Assembly (NCBI GenBank): GCA_021202495.1
Contig: JAJQCX010000101.1
Coordinates: 1-22,159 of the forward strand
Direction of reading: 5' to 3'
DNA length: 22,159 bases
Source of the DNA: Clostridia bacterium
GTDB taxonomy: Bacteria; Bacillota; Clostridia; UMGS1883
A model generated the notes under the pieces. The model was not told where the DNA came from, did no database searches, and saw nothing but the letters and a program-made list of their open reading frames with translations. The translations under genes were made by a program, and so were the position numbers. Shown here one piece after another: positions 13,791 to 22,159 of this stretch; the first letter of the stretch is position 1, and each line of letters starts with the position of its first letter.

Positions 13791-15951
13791 AGCTCCTTAT
13801 GTCGAAAATCCCCGGTACCCTGTGCAGCTTTTTCTTTAAATTTTCAATCTGATCGCGCGACGTAACCTCAATTTCAAGCGTCACAATCGCCATTTTCGCC
13901 TTGCTCGCACGCGAAGAGGAGGAAATTATATTTATCTGACTTTCCGAAACAACCGACGCAATATCCGCCAAAATGCCCTTTCTGTCGGCGCATTCGATGT
14001 AAAGCTCGCCCGCGTATTTTTGTCCCGTTCCGTCGCCCCACGTGCATCTGATCTTCCGCGCCCGCATTTCCTCGGACAAATATTCGTCCCTCACATTTAC
14101 GCAGCTTGCACGGTGTACGCTCACTCCGCGCCCTTTTGTGATTATACCGATAATTTCGTCGCCCGGCACGGGATTGCAGCAGCGCGCCAAGCTCACAAGA
14201 CAGTTTTCAACGCCCTCAACCTCAATGTCCTTCGACGGCTTTTTGCTGCGCTTTGCCTCGCCTGTCGGTATCTCGTCGGGCACCTCCCTGTCGGCGTCCG
14301 CCATTTCGCGCAGCCTTGCCACAACCTTATTCGCCGTAATGCCGCCGTAGCCAATCGCGCTGTACGCATCGTCAAGCGTCTTAAACCCATATCGGTGCAG
14401 CATCTGCTCAACATATTCCGGCTTAAACAGCTCGTGCGTATCGAGCGCCAGCCGTTTCATTTCCTTTTCAACCGCGTCCTTGCCCTTTTCAATGTTCGCC
14501 TCGCGGTTCTCCTTTTTGAACCACGCGTTTATTTTGCTCCTCGCCTGACCTGTCTTCACAATGTTCAGCCAGTCGCGGCTCGGGCCTCTCACCGCCGACG
14601 ACGTTATTATCTCCACAATGTCGCCGTTTTGCAGCACATAGTCGAGCGGCACAATGCGCGCATTCGCCTTTGCGCCTATCATTCGGTAGCCGACCGCCGT
14701 GTGAATGTAAAACGCGAAATCTATCGGCGTCGCCCCCTGCGGCAAACTCACCACGTCGCCGCGCGGCGTAAACACAAACACCTCGTCCGCGTACATATCT
14801 ATGCGCAGACTTTTGAAAAAGTCCTCGCTGTCGGTCGAATCTCTCTGTACCTCCAAGAGCTGACGCACCCATGCGAGCTTTCCGTCCTCGCTTGTAGCGC
14901 CCGAAATGCCTTCCTTGTATTTCCAGTGCGCCGCAACGCCCTGCTCCGCCACGCGGTGCATATCCCATGTTCTTATCTGCACCTCAAACGGCTTTCCGAG
15001 AGGGTCAATCAAAGTCGTGTGCAGCGACTGATACATATTGGGCTTTGGCATCGCAATGTAATCCTTAAACCTTCCCGGTATCGGCTTATAGAGCTCATGC
15101 ACCAGCCCCAAACACGAATAACATTCCGTCACCGTGTTCACAATTATCCTCACCGCAAACAAATCATATATTTCGTCAAGCGTTTTCCCCTGAGAGTACA
15201 TCTTTCTGTATATGCTGTAAATATGCTTTGCTCTACCCTCGATGTGCGCCTCGATGCCCATCTCGCGCAGCTTGTCGTCAATTGTTTGCTTTATCTCCGC
15301 AACATATTCGTCTCTCTGCGTTTTTTTCTGGTCAAGCCCCTCCGCAATTTCATAATACGCCACGCTGTCAAGATATTTCAGCGCCAAATCCTCAAGCTCG
15401 CTCTTTATTTTTGAAATACCCAGCCTGTGCGCAAGCGGCGCGTAGACCTCAAGCGTCTCGCGGGATTTTTCCCTCTGCTTTGCCTCGGGCATATATTTCA
15501 GCGTTCTCATGTTGTGGAGCCTGTCTGCAAGCTTCACCAAAATAACTCTGATGTCCTTCGCCATCGCGAAAAACATCTTCCGCAGCGTCTCAATCTGCTG
15601 CTCTTCCTTCGAGGTAAAGTTTATCTTGTCAAGCTTCGTCACGCCCTCGACAAGGTACGCCACCTCCTCGCCGAATTCGTTGCTCACCTTTTCATAGCCG
15701 TAGGGAGTGTCCTCTATGACGTCGTGCAAAAGCCCCGCTATAACCGTGTCGGGGTCAAGCTCCATATCCGCCAATATATACGCCACCTCAAGCGGATGAA
15801 TGTAATACGGTTCGCCGCTGTTGCGCTTCTGCGAACCGTGCGCCTCAACGCACATATCAAACGCGCGCCGCACTCTGTCCAAGTCGGCGTTCTTGTTGTA
15901 TTGTGCCACCTTTTCCACAACCTTATCGATTGTAGCCGCTTCCTGTTTCAT
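13789..15951 (-). CDS. relA: Bifunctional (p)ppGpp synthetase/hydrolase, Rel (RSH family)
   Basis: This enzyme makes and degrades the stringent-response alarmones ppGpp and pppGpp. The 720 residues show the full long-RSH layout: an N-terminal HD hydrolase (H52 in YYIHPLEVA, H76-D77 in LLHDVIEDT, then LVKLADRLHNMRTL); a synthetase domain (GRAKHIYSIYRKM, the RFKDYIAMPKPNMYQSLHT segment and EVQIRTWDMH); TGS (DEVFVFTPRGDVVSLPQG); a helical and zinc-finger-like region with CLVSLARCCNPVPGDEIIG; and a C-terminal ACT domain. The RFKD motif is the RxKD form typical of bifunctional Rel rather than the acidic form of synthetase-only RelA. A GGGGG-type site precedes the ATG by ten bases. It follows recJ by 36 bases and is presumably co-transcribed. 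Confidence 0.97.
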   Translation of the reverse strand: MKQEAATIDKVVEKVAQYNKNADLDRVRRAFDMCVEAHGSQKRNSGEPYYIHPLEVAYILADMELDPDTVIAGLLHDVIEDTPYGYEKVSNEFGEEVAYLVEGVTKLDKINFTSKEEQQIETLRKMFFAMAKDIRVILVKLADRLHNMRTLKYMPEAKQREKSRETLEVYAPLAHRLGISKIKSELEDLALKYLDSVAYYEIAEGLDQKKTQRDEYVAEIKQTIDDKLREMGIEAHIEGRAKHIYSIYRKMYSQGKTLDEIYDLFAVRIIVNTVTECYSCLGLVHELYKPIPGRFKDYIAMPKPNMYQSLHTTLIDPLGKPFEVQIRTWDMHRVAEQGVAAHWKYKEGISGATSEDGKLAWVRQLLEVQRDSTDSEDFFKSLRIDMYADEVFVFTPRGDVVSLPQGATPIDFAFYIHTAVGYRMIGAKANARIVPLDYVLQNGDIVEIITSSAVRGPSRDWLNIVKTGQARSKINAWFKKENREANIEKGKDAVEKEMKRLALDTHELFKPEYVEQMLHRYGFKTLDDAYSAIGYGGITANKVVARLREMADADREVPDEIPTGEAKRSKKPSKDIEVEGVENCLVSLARCCNPVPGDEIIGIITKGRGVSVHRASCVNVRDEYLSEEMRARKIRCTWGDGTGQKYAGELYIECADRKGILADIASVVSESQINIISSSSRASKAKMAIVTLEIEVTSRDQIENLKKKLHRVPGIFDIRS

Positions 15952-15987
15952 ACCGCTCAGTCCCCCTCTTCGGTTCCTCTTCGCCTC

Positions 15988-17982
15988 TCACCTGTTCGCC
16001 TTTAACTGCGCATATACCTCGCTGCCGTCAATGTTCACCTTCGTGCCGGGCTGCTGCGGCACAAGCGCCACCTTAATCACATCGCCGTTCGCCCAAAAAT
16101 TCAAAATTCCCACATCGGCAAACACCAATATCACATTTTCAAGCTTCGCCTTTGTCATAACCTTGCCGCTGTATTTTCCCACGGCACGCGTCAGCTCCAT
16201 TATGTCCGTCTCAAAATTGCCGCTTATATGCCTGAAAAATTTGTACGCCGCCACAAAATCGTCCCTCTGCGGCATATCGTCGCCCGAAAATTTAATATCC
16301 TCCAAAATGAGCTGAACCTTCGACTGCCCGTTATATATATTTACGTTCATCTCGCCCGCAATGTCCACAACGTCTCCGTTTTGAAAATCCGCCGCAAGCT
16401 TGCCCTGTCCGAACGCAATGACCTCCAGCGCCCGCCCGTCCTTTTTCACCGTAAAACGGCAGTGCTTGCCGCCCGAGAGAGTTCTCGTATCGCATATCGT
16501 CACGCCCATTATCGCAAACACGGGCATCTTGTTTCCCGCGCCGTAAGGGCCTAAAATTTCCGTCTCCTTCACTGTCGAAAGCGTAACGTCGTCAATCTCC
16601 ATCTTCGCGTCTATATAAAGCTCTCTTCTTGCTATTTTAGGCAGCACTCGCTCCGCGTATTCGTTAAGCCGCCTGTCAAGCTCGTCAATATATTGCTCTC
16701 TTATCGAAAACCCCGCCGCGTATGCGTGCCCGCCGAAATTCTCCAAAATGTCCGAGCATTCGGAGAGTCCTTCAAAAAGATTTATCTCTTCCATGCTTCT
16801 TCCCGAGGATTTGCACCAATCGTCCTCGATTGAAATCAATATACAACTCTTTTGGTATTTATCGCATATTCTCGACGCCACAACGCCTATAATCCCGTGA
16901 TGCCACCCTCTCTTTGCCAAAACAAGCACCTTTTTGCCGTCGTATTTCTTGTCCTTCAGCATTTCAACCGCCTCGGCAAAGATAACGCTCTCCTGCTCCT
17001 GCCGCTCGCGGTTTTCCGCGTCAAGCTCGCCCGCCAGCCTTTCGGCCTCCTCAGCATCCTCCGTTAATAGCAAATTCACCGCCGTCATAGCGCTGCTCAT
17101 TCTGCCCGCCGCGTTTATCCTCGGCGCGATCGAATAGCTCACCACCGCCGAATTGTTCCACTTGGGCGTAGAGCCAATCGTCTTTATAACCTCGGTCAAT
17201 CCCACCGTAGGGTTATTTTTAAGCTTCTCAAGCCCTATTCCCGCAATAACCCTGTTTTCGTCAACAAGGCTCACAACGTCCGCAATAGTTCCGAGCGCAA
17301 TAATGTCCGCATAGGAATTGAGCGCCCTTCTTCCGTCGTCGCCCATTATGGCGCATATCAGCTTAAACGCAACTCCGACCCCCGCCAAATCCTTAAACGG
17401 ATAATTACTGTCGGGTCTTTTCGGATTTATCACCGCCACAGCCTCGGGTATCGACTCCTTGCACTCGTGGTGATCGGTTACAATCACGTCTATTCCGCGT
17501 GCCTTTGCCTCCCGCACCTCTTCGCCCGCCGTAATGCCCGTGTCAACCGTTATTATCAGCGTCGTTCCGCCGTTGATAATCTTGTTCACAGCGTTTATGT
17601 TTACGCCGTACCCCTCGTTTTGACGGTCGGGAATATACGCGTCGACAATACCGCCCTGCTTGCGCAAAAACGACACCATCATCGCCGTCGACGTTATCCC
17701 GTCCACGTCGTAATCGCCGTAGATTGTTATTTTCTCCTTGTTTTCAATCGCGCTCCTTATCCTCTCAACCGCCTTATCCATGTCGTTCATCAAAAACGGT
17801 GAATATAGCGACTCGGCGCTCCTTTCGATAAACTTTTTCGCCTCTCCCGCATCCTTAATCCCGCGGTTCACCAAAACCTTTGCCACAAGCGGCGATATTT
17901 TCAAAAGCTTGCCGAACGCATAAACAATATTTTCATCGGTGTTTTCGTCTCTGTATACCCACCTTTTCGCGGTAATAGCCAT
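15988..17982 (-). CDS. recJ: Single-stranded-DNA-specific exonuclease RecJ
   Basis: RecJ is a 5'-3' ssDNA exonuclease acting in recombinational and mismatch repair. The 664-residue protein has the DHH phosphoesterase motifs DYDVDG (90-95), VDTGIT (about 146) and TDHHE (169-173), then the DHHA1 motif GWHHGIIGVVASRI (359-372), followed by an OB-fold and C-terminal region. All metal-ligand motifs look intact. It is longer than the E. coli enzyme, as in many Firmicutes, because of a C-terminal extension (roughly residues 560-664) to which I assign no function. A GAGGGG site lies just before the ATG, and an excellent promoter lies 55 bases up. It heads the recJ-relA unit. Confidence 0.96.
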   Translation of the reverse strand: MAITAKRWVYRDENTDENIVYAFGKLLKISPLVAKVLVNRGIKDAGEAKKFIERSAESLYSPFLMNDMDKAVERIRSAIENKEKITIYGDYDVDGITSTAMMVSFLRKQGGIVDAYIPDRQNEGYGVNINAVNKIINGGTTLIITVDTGITAGEEVREAKARGIDVIVTDHHECKESIPEAVAVINPKRPDSNYPFKDLAGVGVAFKLICAIMGDDGRRALNSYADIIALGTIADVVSLVDENRVIAGIGLEKLKNNPTVGLTEVIKTIGSTPKWNNSAVVSYSIAPRINAAGRMSSAMTAVNLLLTEDAEEAERLAGELDAENRERQEQESVIFAEAVEMLKDKKYDGKKVLVLAKRGWHHGIIGVVASRICDKYQKSCILISIEDDWCKSSGRSMEEINLFEGLSECSDILENFGGHAYAAGFSIREQYIDELDRRLNEYAERVLPKIARRELYIDAKMEIDDVTLSTVKETEILGPYGAGNKMPVFAIMGVTICDTRTLSGGKHCRFTVKKDGRALEVIAFGQGKLAADFQNGDVVDIAGEMNVNIYNGQSKVQLILEDIKFSGDDMPQRDDFVAAYKFFRHISGNFETDIMELTRAVGKYSGKVMTKAKLENVILVFADVGILNFWANGDVIKVALVPQQPGTKVNIDGSEVYAQLKANR

Positions 17983-18036
17983 ATTTCCCCTCTCCCAAAC
18001 AAATCTTCATATTTTGAAGTTAATAATATTAAATTG

Positions 18037-18065
18037 ATTATAGCACAAATTCCCTCCCTCTTCAA
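18037..18065 (-). promoter_or_regulatory. Predicted recJ promoter
   Basis: On the minus strand there is TTGAAG (18065-18060), a 17-base spacer and a perfect TATAAT (18042-18037) with the extended -10 TGC just before it. It should drive recJ and probably relA and the genes beyond. Confidence 0.85.
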
Positions 18066-18116
18066 CAACAATTTTTCACAAAAAGATATAATTGCAATAA
18101 AGCAAATTTACTCATC

Positions 18117-18152
18117 AAAAAAGCGATCATCCGCAAAATTCGGATAACCGCT
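18117..18152 (-). terminator. Intrinsic terminator after phoR
   Basis: A 12-bp stem with two G-U pairs (18152-18141 with 18133-18122 in minus-strand RNA) and a seven-base loop is followed by a run of T residues. It lies about 95 bases past the phoR stop. The interval between them (18153-18246) holds no gene I can recognise. The terminator separates phoBR from recJ. Confidence 0.82.
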
Positions 18153-18246
18153 CCTTTTAAACCGATATTCAATCTCACAGTTACGCACCAATCTTCGTTA
18201 TCGGGCGAGACATCATTTGCGACAAATCGACAGTTAAATAAAATTT

Positions 18247-19905
18247 TTATTCCCCCGCCTCAAACCGCAGTATAAATTCGCTGCCCTTTCCTTCCTCGCT
18301 CACAAGCTCCGTTTCCGCACCCAAAATAGCCGCGCCGTGCTTTACAATCGAAAGCCCCAGCCCCGTGCCCTCTATTTCCTTTGAACGACTCTTGTCGCTT
18401 CTGTAAAAGCGCTCGAATATTCTTTCCTGCTCGCTTTTCGCAATGCCAATTCCGTTGTCCTTCACGCGCAGAACCGACACGCCCCGCTCCTTCTTGAACG
18501 AAACGCTCACCCTTCCGCCGCGCGGCGTATATTTCACGGCGTTGTCCAAAAGATTATATGCAATCTCCTCAAAAAGCAGCGGTATGCAGCGCATCGTTAT
18601 CTTTTCGCATTCAATCGTCAAATCAATGTCCTTTCGGTTCGCCGAAATCTCCGCCGCGCCCGCGGCGTTTTCTATCAGCTTTTTGCAGTCCGCATTTTCA
18701 AATTTTCCGTCAAATGCGCCCTCATCCAACTGCGACAGCCTTATTATATCGCCCACAAGGCTCGTCAGCCGCTGCGCCTCGCGGTATGTGTTGTCCGCAA
18801 AATGCGCCACGTCCTCGCTTTTTATCGTTCCGCTCTTTATCATTTCCGCAGTCGCCGAAATCGCCGTCAGCGGCGTCTTCAATTCGTGCGACACATTCGC
18901 CGAAAATTCGCGCCGCAGCGTCTCGCGCTCCTCGCGCTCTGTCACATCGACAAGCAAGATAACAACGCCGACATTCGCCTGCTCGTTGTAAACGGGGTTT
19001 GCCAAAACGTTTATATACCGTCCGTCCTTTTTCATCGTGCCGGAATACGCCTTTCCGCCGAGCGCCGTCTCGGTTGCGAGCCTGAAGGCTTCCTCACGGT
19101 TGCATCGATACACACTCTCGCCAATCTCCGGCTTTTCGTCGAGCATTTCGCCCGCCGCACGATTTGACATGAGCACATTTGTCTGCAAATCTATCAACAG
19201 CAGCCCCTCGCTCATGTTCTCCGTTATCGCCTCAAATTCGCGCCGCTCGCGCGTCAGCTCGTTCATCTGCTTTTCAATCCTGCGGTTTTGGTCGCGTATC
19301 TTGCTCAAAAGCGGCGTCAGCTCTTCGTAAACCGTCTCCTCCTCCGGATGCTCGATGCCAATCTCGTTTATCGGCTTCACGACGCTTTTCGCAAGCCTTT
19401 TCGCCAAAAAGAGCGCAAAAATCGACGCCAACAACGCCGCCAATATAATATACGCGGCAATTCTCTTCATCATTTTCCACGCGCTCGCCCGCGTTCCCGA
19501 AACGCGCAAAACGCTCCCGTCCGCAAGCTTTTGTGCAACATAATACGTCTTTTCGTCCATCGTTTCGGAATATCGAGCGCTTTCGCCGTATCCTTGCTCC
19601 CGCGCCTGTAAAAATTCCTCGCGCTCGGAGTGGTTTTCCATCGTTTCCGATTGATTTTCGCTGTCAAACAAAACGTTTCCGTCCTCGTCAATCAGCGTCA
19701 CGCGCACCTCGCCGAAGTCCGTCCCTTCCAAAAATTCCGCGCCGAATTTTTCCGCCGTTTCGGCAATTATCGCCGTCTGATTTCCAAGCTCCACCGCGTA
19801 GCTTCTTTCAAACGATTCATAAAGCATTCCCACCGCAATCGCCGCACAGACAATCATCGCCGGTATCAGCGTCATCATGCTCGCTCTGAATATCCGCCTC
19901 GTCAT
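18247..19905 (-). CDS. phoR: Phosphate-regulon sensor histidine kinase PhoR
   Basis: This is a membrane sensor kinase of 552 residues, expected to phosphorylate PhoB when phosphate is scarce. Visible parts are: a first membrane helix (about 10-28); an extracytoplasmic sensor domain (about 30-145) with a PAS-like strand VRVTLIDEDGNVLFDS; a second helix (about 148-168); a short linker; a PAS domain (about 222-322); HisKA with phospho-acceptor H340 in FSANVSHELKTPL; and a HATPase domain with DNAVKYTPRGG, DNGIGIAKSEQERIFERFYR and GTGLGLSIVKHG. This is the PhoR-type architecture of Gram-positives. It lies 20 bases after phoB and close to phoU and pstB, which supports the phosphate assignment; the input signal itself is inferred. 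Confidence 0.9.
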   Translation of the reverse strand: MTRRIFRASMMTLIPAMIVCAAIAVGMLYESFERSYAVELGNQTAIIAETAEKFGAEFLEGTDFGEVRVTLIDEDGNVLFDSENQSETMENHSEREEFLQAREQGYGESARYSETMDEKTYYVAQKLADGSVLRVSGTRASAWKMMKRIAAYIILAALLASIFALFLAKRLAKSVVKPINEIGIEHPEEETVYEELTPLLSKIRDQNRRIEKQMNELTRERREFEAITENMSEGLLLIDLQTNVLMSNRAAGEMLDEKPEIGESVYRCNREEAFRLATETALGGKAYSGTMKKDGRYINVLANPVYNEQANVGVVILLVDVTEREERETLRREFSANVSHELKTPLTAISATAEMIKSGTIKSEDVAHFADNTYREAQRLTSLVGDIIRLSQLDEGAFDGKFENADCKKLIENAAGAAEISANRKDIDLTIECEKITMRCIPLLFEEIAYNLLDNAVKYTPRGGRVSVSFKKERGVSVLRVKDNGIGIAKSEQERIFERFYRSDKSRSKEIEGTGLGLSIVKHGAAILGAETELVSEEGKGSEFILRFEAGE

Positions 19906-19925
19906 AATCCCTCACAGCTCCCCGT

Positions 19926-20606
19926 CTATTCTTGATCGGTCACCTTATATCCCATTCCCCGCACCGTTTCGATGTATTTCTCACACTCGCCCAGCTTCTG
20001 GCGCAGCGTGCGGATATGCACGTCAACCGTGCGGCTCTCCCCGTCAAATTCATATCCCCACACTCTCGAAAGCAGACTGTCGCGCGTAAAAACAACGCCC
20101 TTGTTCTTCATCATGCATTCCAATAGCTTATATTCTCTCATCGTCAGCTGCACCTCGCGCCCCGCGGCGGTCACAATGTGCCTTCTCACCGAAAGATGCA
20201 AATCTCCCACGCTGTATTCCTCTTCTTCCTCCGGCTCGTCGCCCTTCGTGCGGCGAAGCAGCGCCCTCACGCGCGACACAAGCTCCATCATGCCGAACGG
20301 CTTTGACACATAATCGTCCGCTCCCGCGTCAAGCCCTATAACCTTGTCATATTCCGTATCCTTCGCCGTAAGCAGAATTATCGGCAGCTTTGCCGTGTCG
20401 TCCGCCCGGCGCAGCCTCTTTAAAATGTGCAGCCCGTCCTCCTCCGGCAGCATAATGTCCAGAATTAACAGCTCACACATTTCCTCTTTCATCGCCTTGT
20501 CAAGCTGCGACGGCTTTTCAAACCCCTCCGCCGCAAATCCGCCCTGCCCGAGCGCATAAACAAGCAGCTCCCTTATGCTCCTGTCATCCTCAAGTACATA
20601 AATCAT
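19926..20606 (-). CDS. phoB: Phosphate-regulon response regulator PhoB (OmpR family)
   Basis: This is a two-domain DNA-binding response regulator of 226 residues. The receiver domain has the acidic pocket (LEDD near residue 6), phospho-acceptor D50 in LLILDIMLPEEDG, the switch Thr in ILLTAKD and the Lys in VSKPFG. The C-terminal half is an OmpR/PhoB winged helix (LTMREYKLLECMMKNKGVVFTRDSLL, then RTVDVHIRTLRQKLG, split here for clarity). I choose the ATG at 20606, nine bases after GGAGG. A GTG at 20615 touches the ribosome site and is too close. Its partner kinase phoR follows after 20 bases. I could not find a recognisable Pho box in this window. Confidence 0.93.
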   Translation of the reverse strand: MIYVLEDDRSIRELLVYALGQGGFAAEGFEKPSQLDKAMKEEMCELLILDIMLPEEDGLHILKRLRRADDTAKLPIILLTAKDTEYDKVIGLDAGADDYVSKPFGMMELVSRVRALLRRTKGDEPEEEEEYSVGDLHLSVRRHIVTAAGREVQLTMREYKLLECMMKNKGVVFTRDSLLSRVWGYEFDGESRTVDVHIRTLRQKLGECEKYIETVRGMGYKVTDQE

Positions 20607-20635
20607 TCCACGCACCCTCCTTTTTTCTTTATCAA

Positions 20636-20664
20636 ATTATACATCTTTTTACCGCTCATGGCAA
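20636..20664 (-). promoter_or_regulatory. Predicted phoB-phoR promoter
   Basis: On the minus strand there is TTGCCA (20664-20659), a 17-base spacer and TATAAT (20641-20636). It begins 17 bases past the outer arm of the inverted-repeat element, so phoBR can be expressed independently of pstB-phoU. Confidence 0.8.
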
Positions 20665-20681
20665 GCTCTTCTTTAAATAAA

Positions 20682-20799
20682 AGTGGTTAGTGATCAGTGA
20701 TTAGCAGTCAGTTCCGGCTCCCCGTAATAAAATTTCAAACAATTTTGCTTTGCAAAATTGTTTCCATCACTGATCACTAACCACTGCTCACTGCCCACT
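20682..20799. repeat. Heptad-repeat inverted-repeat element between phoU and phoB
   Basis: The outer arms 20682-20701 and 20766-20785 are a perfect 20-bp inverted repeat. They are built of seven-base units of the form AGTGRNN: AGTGGTT, AGTGATC, AGTGATT on one side, and on the other strand AGTGGGC, AGTGAGC, AGTGGTT, AGTGATC, AGTGATG (20799-20765). Between the arms lies a second perfect 12-bp hairpin (20737-20748 with 20752-20763, loop of three). In the minus-strand transcript the outer stem is followed by TTTATTT, so it may terminate pst-phoU transcription. The element starts on the last two bases of the phoU stop codon. Confidence 0.75.
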
Positions 20800-21437
20800 T
20801 ATTTCTTCGAGCCCGTCAGCGAATATTCCACCCATTCCGCAATATTTGTCGCGTGGTCGCCTATTCTCTCCAAATATTTTGCCGCCATAAGCGCGTCAAG
20901 GCAGCTTTCAAAGTCGCACTCCGGCTCCGACATCTTTTCCACCAGGTCATATTTCACCTTTTGAAACAAATCGTCCACAACGTCGTCGCGCTCTATAACG
21001 TCCTTTGCCATCTTCAAATCCGCCTTCACGAACGAATCTACGCAGCCCCGCACCATTTCCGCCGCGCTTTCCGCCATAGCGTGCATGTGCTCCTCATTCA
21101 CAATCTCCGCGCTGCCGATTGTTTTCGCCAATTCCGCAATGTCCTCCGCCTGGTCGCCTATTCTCTCCATGTCCGAGATCATTCTCAGCGCCGACGAAAC
21201 CGTCAGCAAATCGTGCGCCACGGGCTGCTGCTTCAAGAGCAGCCTCATGCACAGCGTTTCAATGTCGCGCTCCTTGCTGTCAATCTCCTTTTCCAGCGCC
21301 GACGTTTTCACAATCAGCGCCTCGTCCTTCTGAAAAAGCGCCTTCACCGCCGAAGCGAGCGCCTCCTCGCACAACGCGCCCATCTTTATCAATTCAATGT
21401 TCAGCGCCTCAAGCTCGCTGTCAAACTTTGTTCTCAT
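20799..21437 (-). CDS. phoU: Phosphate transport system regulator PhoU
   Basis: PhoU is a cytoplasmic all-helical protein that links the Pst transporter to PhoR and restrains the Pho response when phosphate is ample. The 212-residue length is typical. Two PhoU helical repeats are recognisable, with the signatures MISDMERIGDQAEDIAELA (about residue 90) and AKYLERIGDHATNIAEWVEY near the C-terminus, which carry the acidic metal-binding positions. The ATG overlaps the pstB stop as TAATG, and GGAGG lies eight bases upstream inside pstB. The stop codon TAA is shared with the first unit of the heptad repeat element. Confidence 0.95.
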   Translation of the reverse strand: MRTKFDSELEALNIELIKMGALCEEALASAVKALFQKDEALIVKTSALEKEIDSKERDIETLCMRLLLKQQPVAHDLLTVSSALRMISDMERIGDQAEDIAELAKTIGSAEIVNEEHMHAMAESAAEMVRGCVDSFVKADLKMAKDVIERDDVVDDLFQKVKYDLVEKMSEPECDFESCLDALMAAKYLERIGDHATNIAEWVEYSLTGSKK

Positions 21438-22159
21438 TAACCAAACCTCCCTGTTATATAGTCCTCTGTCCTCTTGTCGGAGGGCGTTGAAAAAAGCTTA
21501 TCCGTATCTCCGAATTCAATCACCTCACCCAAGAGGAAAAACGCCGTTTTGTCCGATATTCTTGCCGCCTGCTGCATGTTGTGCGTCACCATTATGATAG
21601 TATATTTCTCCTTCAATTCAAGCGACAAATCCTCAATCTTCGATGTCGAAATAGGGTCAAGCGCACTTGTCGGCTCATCCATCAACAGCACCTCGGGCTC
21701 CACCGCCAAGGCTCTCGCAATGCAAAGCCTCTGCTGCTGTCCGCCGCTCATGCCGAGCGCGTTCTTTTTCAGCCTGTCTTTTACCTCATCCCAAATCGCC
21801 GCGCCGCGCAGTGACTTTTCGACAATCTCGTCAAGCTTCACCTTCGAGTGTATTCCGTGCGTCCTCGGTCCGAACGCGATGTTGTCGTAAATGCTCATCG
21901 GAAACGGGTTCGGCTTTTGGAAAACCATTCCCACTCTTTTGCGCAGTAAATTGACGTCCGTCGTCTTTCCGAAAATGTCCTCCCCGTCAAGGCGGACTTT
22001 CCCTTCGATTTTGCAGCCCTCAACAATGTCGTTCATGCGGTTCAGGCACTTTAAAAGCGTCGACTTTCCGCAGCCCGAAGGGCCTATAAACGCCGAAATT
22101 TCATGCTCCGGAAGCTCCATATTTATCTTTTTCAACGCCTGAAAGCTTCCGTAATATAA
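21437..22159 (-). CDS. pstB: Phosphate ABC transporter ATP-binding protein PstB (5' end outside window)
   Basis: PstB is the ATPase subunit of the high-affinity phosphate importer PstSCAB. The frame stays open to the window edge, where residues LYYGSFQALKKINMEL match the usual PstB N-terminal strand, so the true start lies beyond 22159. A TTG at 22135 is internal. Visible motifs are Walker A GPSGCGKST, Q-loop VFQKPNPFPMS, signature MSGGQQQRL, Walker B VLLMDEPTSALD and H-loop VTHNM. There are 240 residues present of a usual 250 or so. pstS, pstC and pstA are expected upstream. phoU follows with a one-base overlap. Confidence 0.96.
   Translation of the reverse strand, partial: LYYGSFQALKKINMELPEHEISAFIGPSGCGKSTLLKCLNRMNDIVEGCKIEGKVRLDGEDIFGKTTDVNLLRKRVGMVFQKPNPFPMSIYDNIAFGPRTHGIHSKVKLDEIVEKSLRGAAIWDEVKDRLKKNALGMSGGQQQRLCIARALAVEPEVLLMDEPTSALDPISTSKIEDLSLELKEKYTIIMVTHNMQQAARISDKTAFFLLGEVIEFGDTDKLFSTPSDKRTEDYITGRFG

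Noticed and set aside
14020..15414. Long plus-strand open frame of 464 codons opposite relA
   Set aside because: It lies entirely antisense to a well-supported Rel protein, reads as a basic low-complexity product without domains, and has no ribosome site. Other plus-strand frames opposite secF, clpX, tig and scfB are the same kind of shadow.
20607..20681. Pho box upstream of phoB
   Set aside because: I could not find the spaced TTAACA-like direct repeats expected for Gram-positive PhoP/PhoB binding. The only clear signals are the promoter and ribosome site.
20682..20799. CRISPR array between phoU and phoB
   Set aside because: The units are seven bases, contiguous and inverted, with no spacers and no cas genes nearby.

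Overview
The window is a bacterial chromosome segment with every recognisable gene on the minus strand, so transcription runs from high to low coordinates. Gene content points to an anaerobic member of the Clostridia (Firmicutes): a SCIFF peptide with its radical-SAM maturase, a HemZ-family protein, a short-form HisG paired with HisZ, one bifunctional Rel enzyme, strong Shine-Dalgarno sites, and several near-consensus sigma-A promoters, all with 17-base spacers. I cannot name a species. The conserved genes look vertically inherited; the accessory signal sits in the gaps between them.

Layout from right to left (5' to 3' for the genes). (1) 22159-18247, phosphate response: pstB (5' end cut by the window edge), phoU, a heptad-repeat inverted-repeat element, then phoB and phoR behind their own promoter and closed by a terminator. 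(2) 18065-11344: recJ, relA, a repeat-filled 417-base gap, a glyoxalase-II-like metallo-beta-lactamase fold hydrolase, and hemZ. hemZ is split by a one-base frameshift at a run of six A residues that also matches a -1 slippery heptamer. (3) 11312-9507, SCIFF module: a 51-residue six-cysteine precursor peptide (scfA) with its own promoter, a 212-base spacer rich in RNA stems, and the radical SAM/SPASM maturase scfB. (4) 9348-6747: secD and secF, translationally coupled; secF carries an unusual acidic extracytoplasmic insertion; strong terminator. (5) 6718-3371: tig, clpP, clpX (folding and ATP-dependent proteolysis), closed by a terminator. (6) 3328-46: hisZ, hisG, hisH, hisF, followed within 45 bases by a promoter reading out of the window.

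Most of the window is housekeeping. The points most worth a second look are the small SCIFF gene and the nested stem element between it and its maturase; the hemZ frameshift; an approximately 85-base degenerate repeat abutting the stop codons of two unrelated genes (scfB and relA); twin 25-base GC-rich hairpin repeats after relA; the heptad-built inverted repeat that starts on the phoU stop codon; and the acidic SecF insertion. I see no convincing new defence or mobile system, no tRNA or rRNA gene, no CRISPR array and no transposase.
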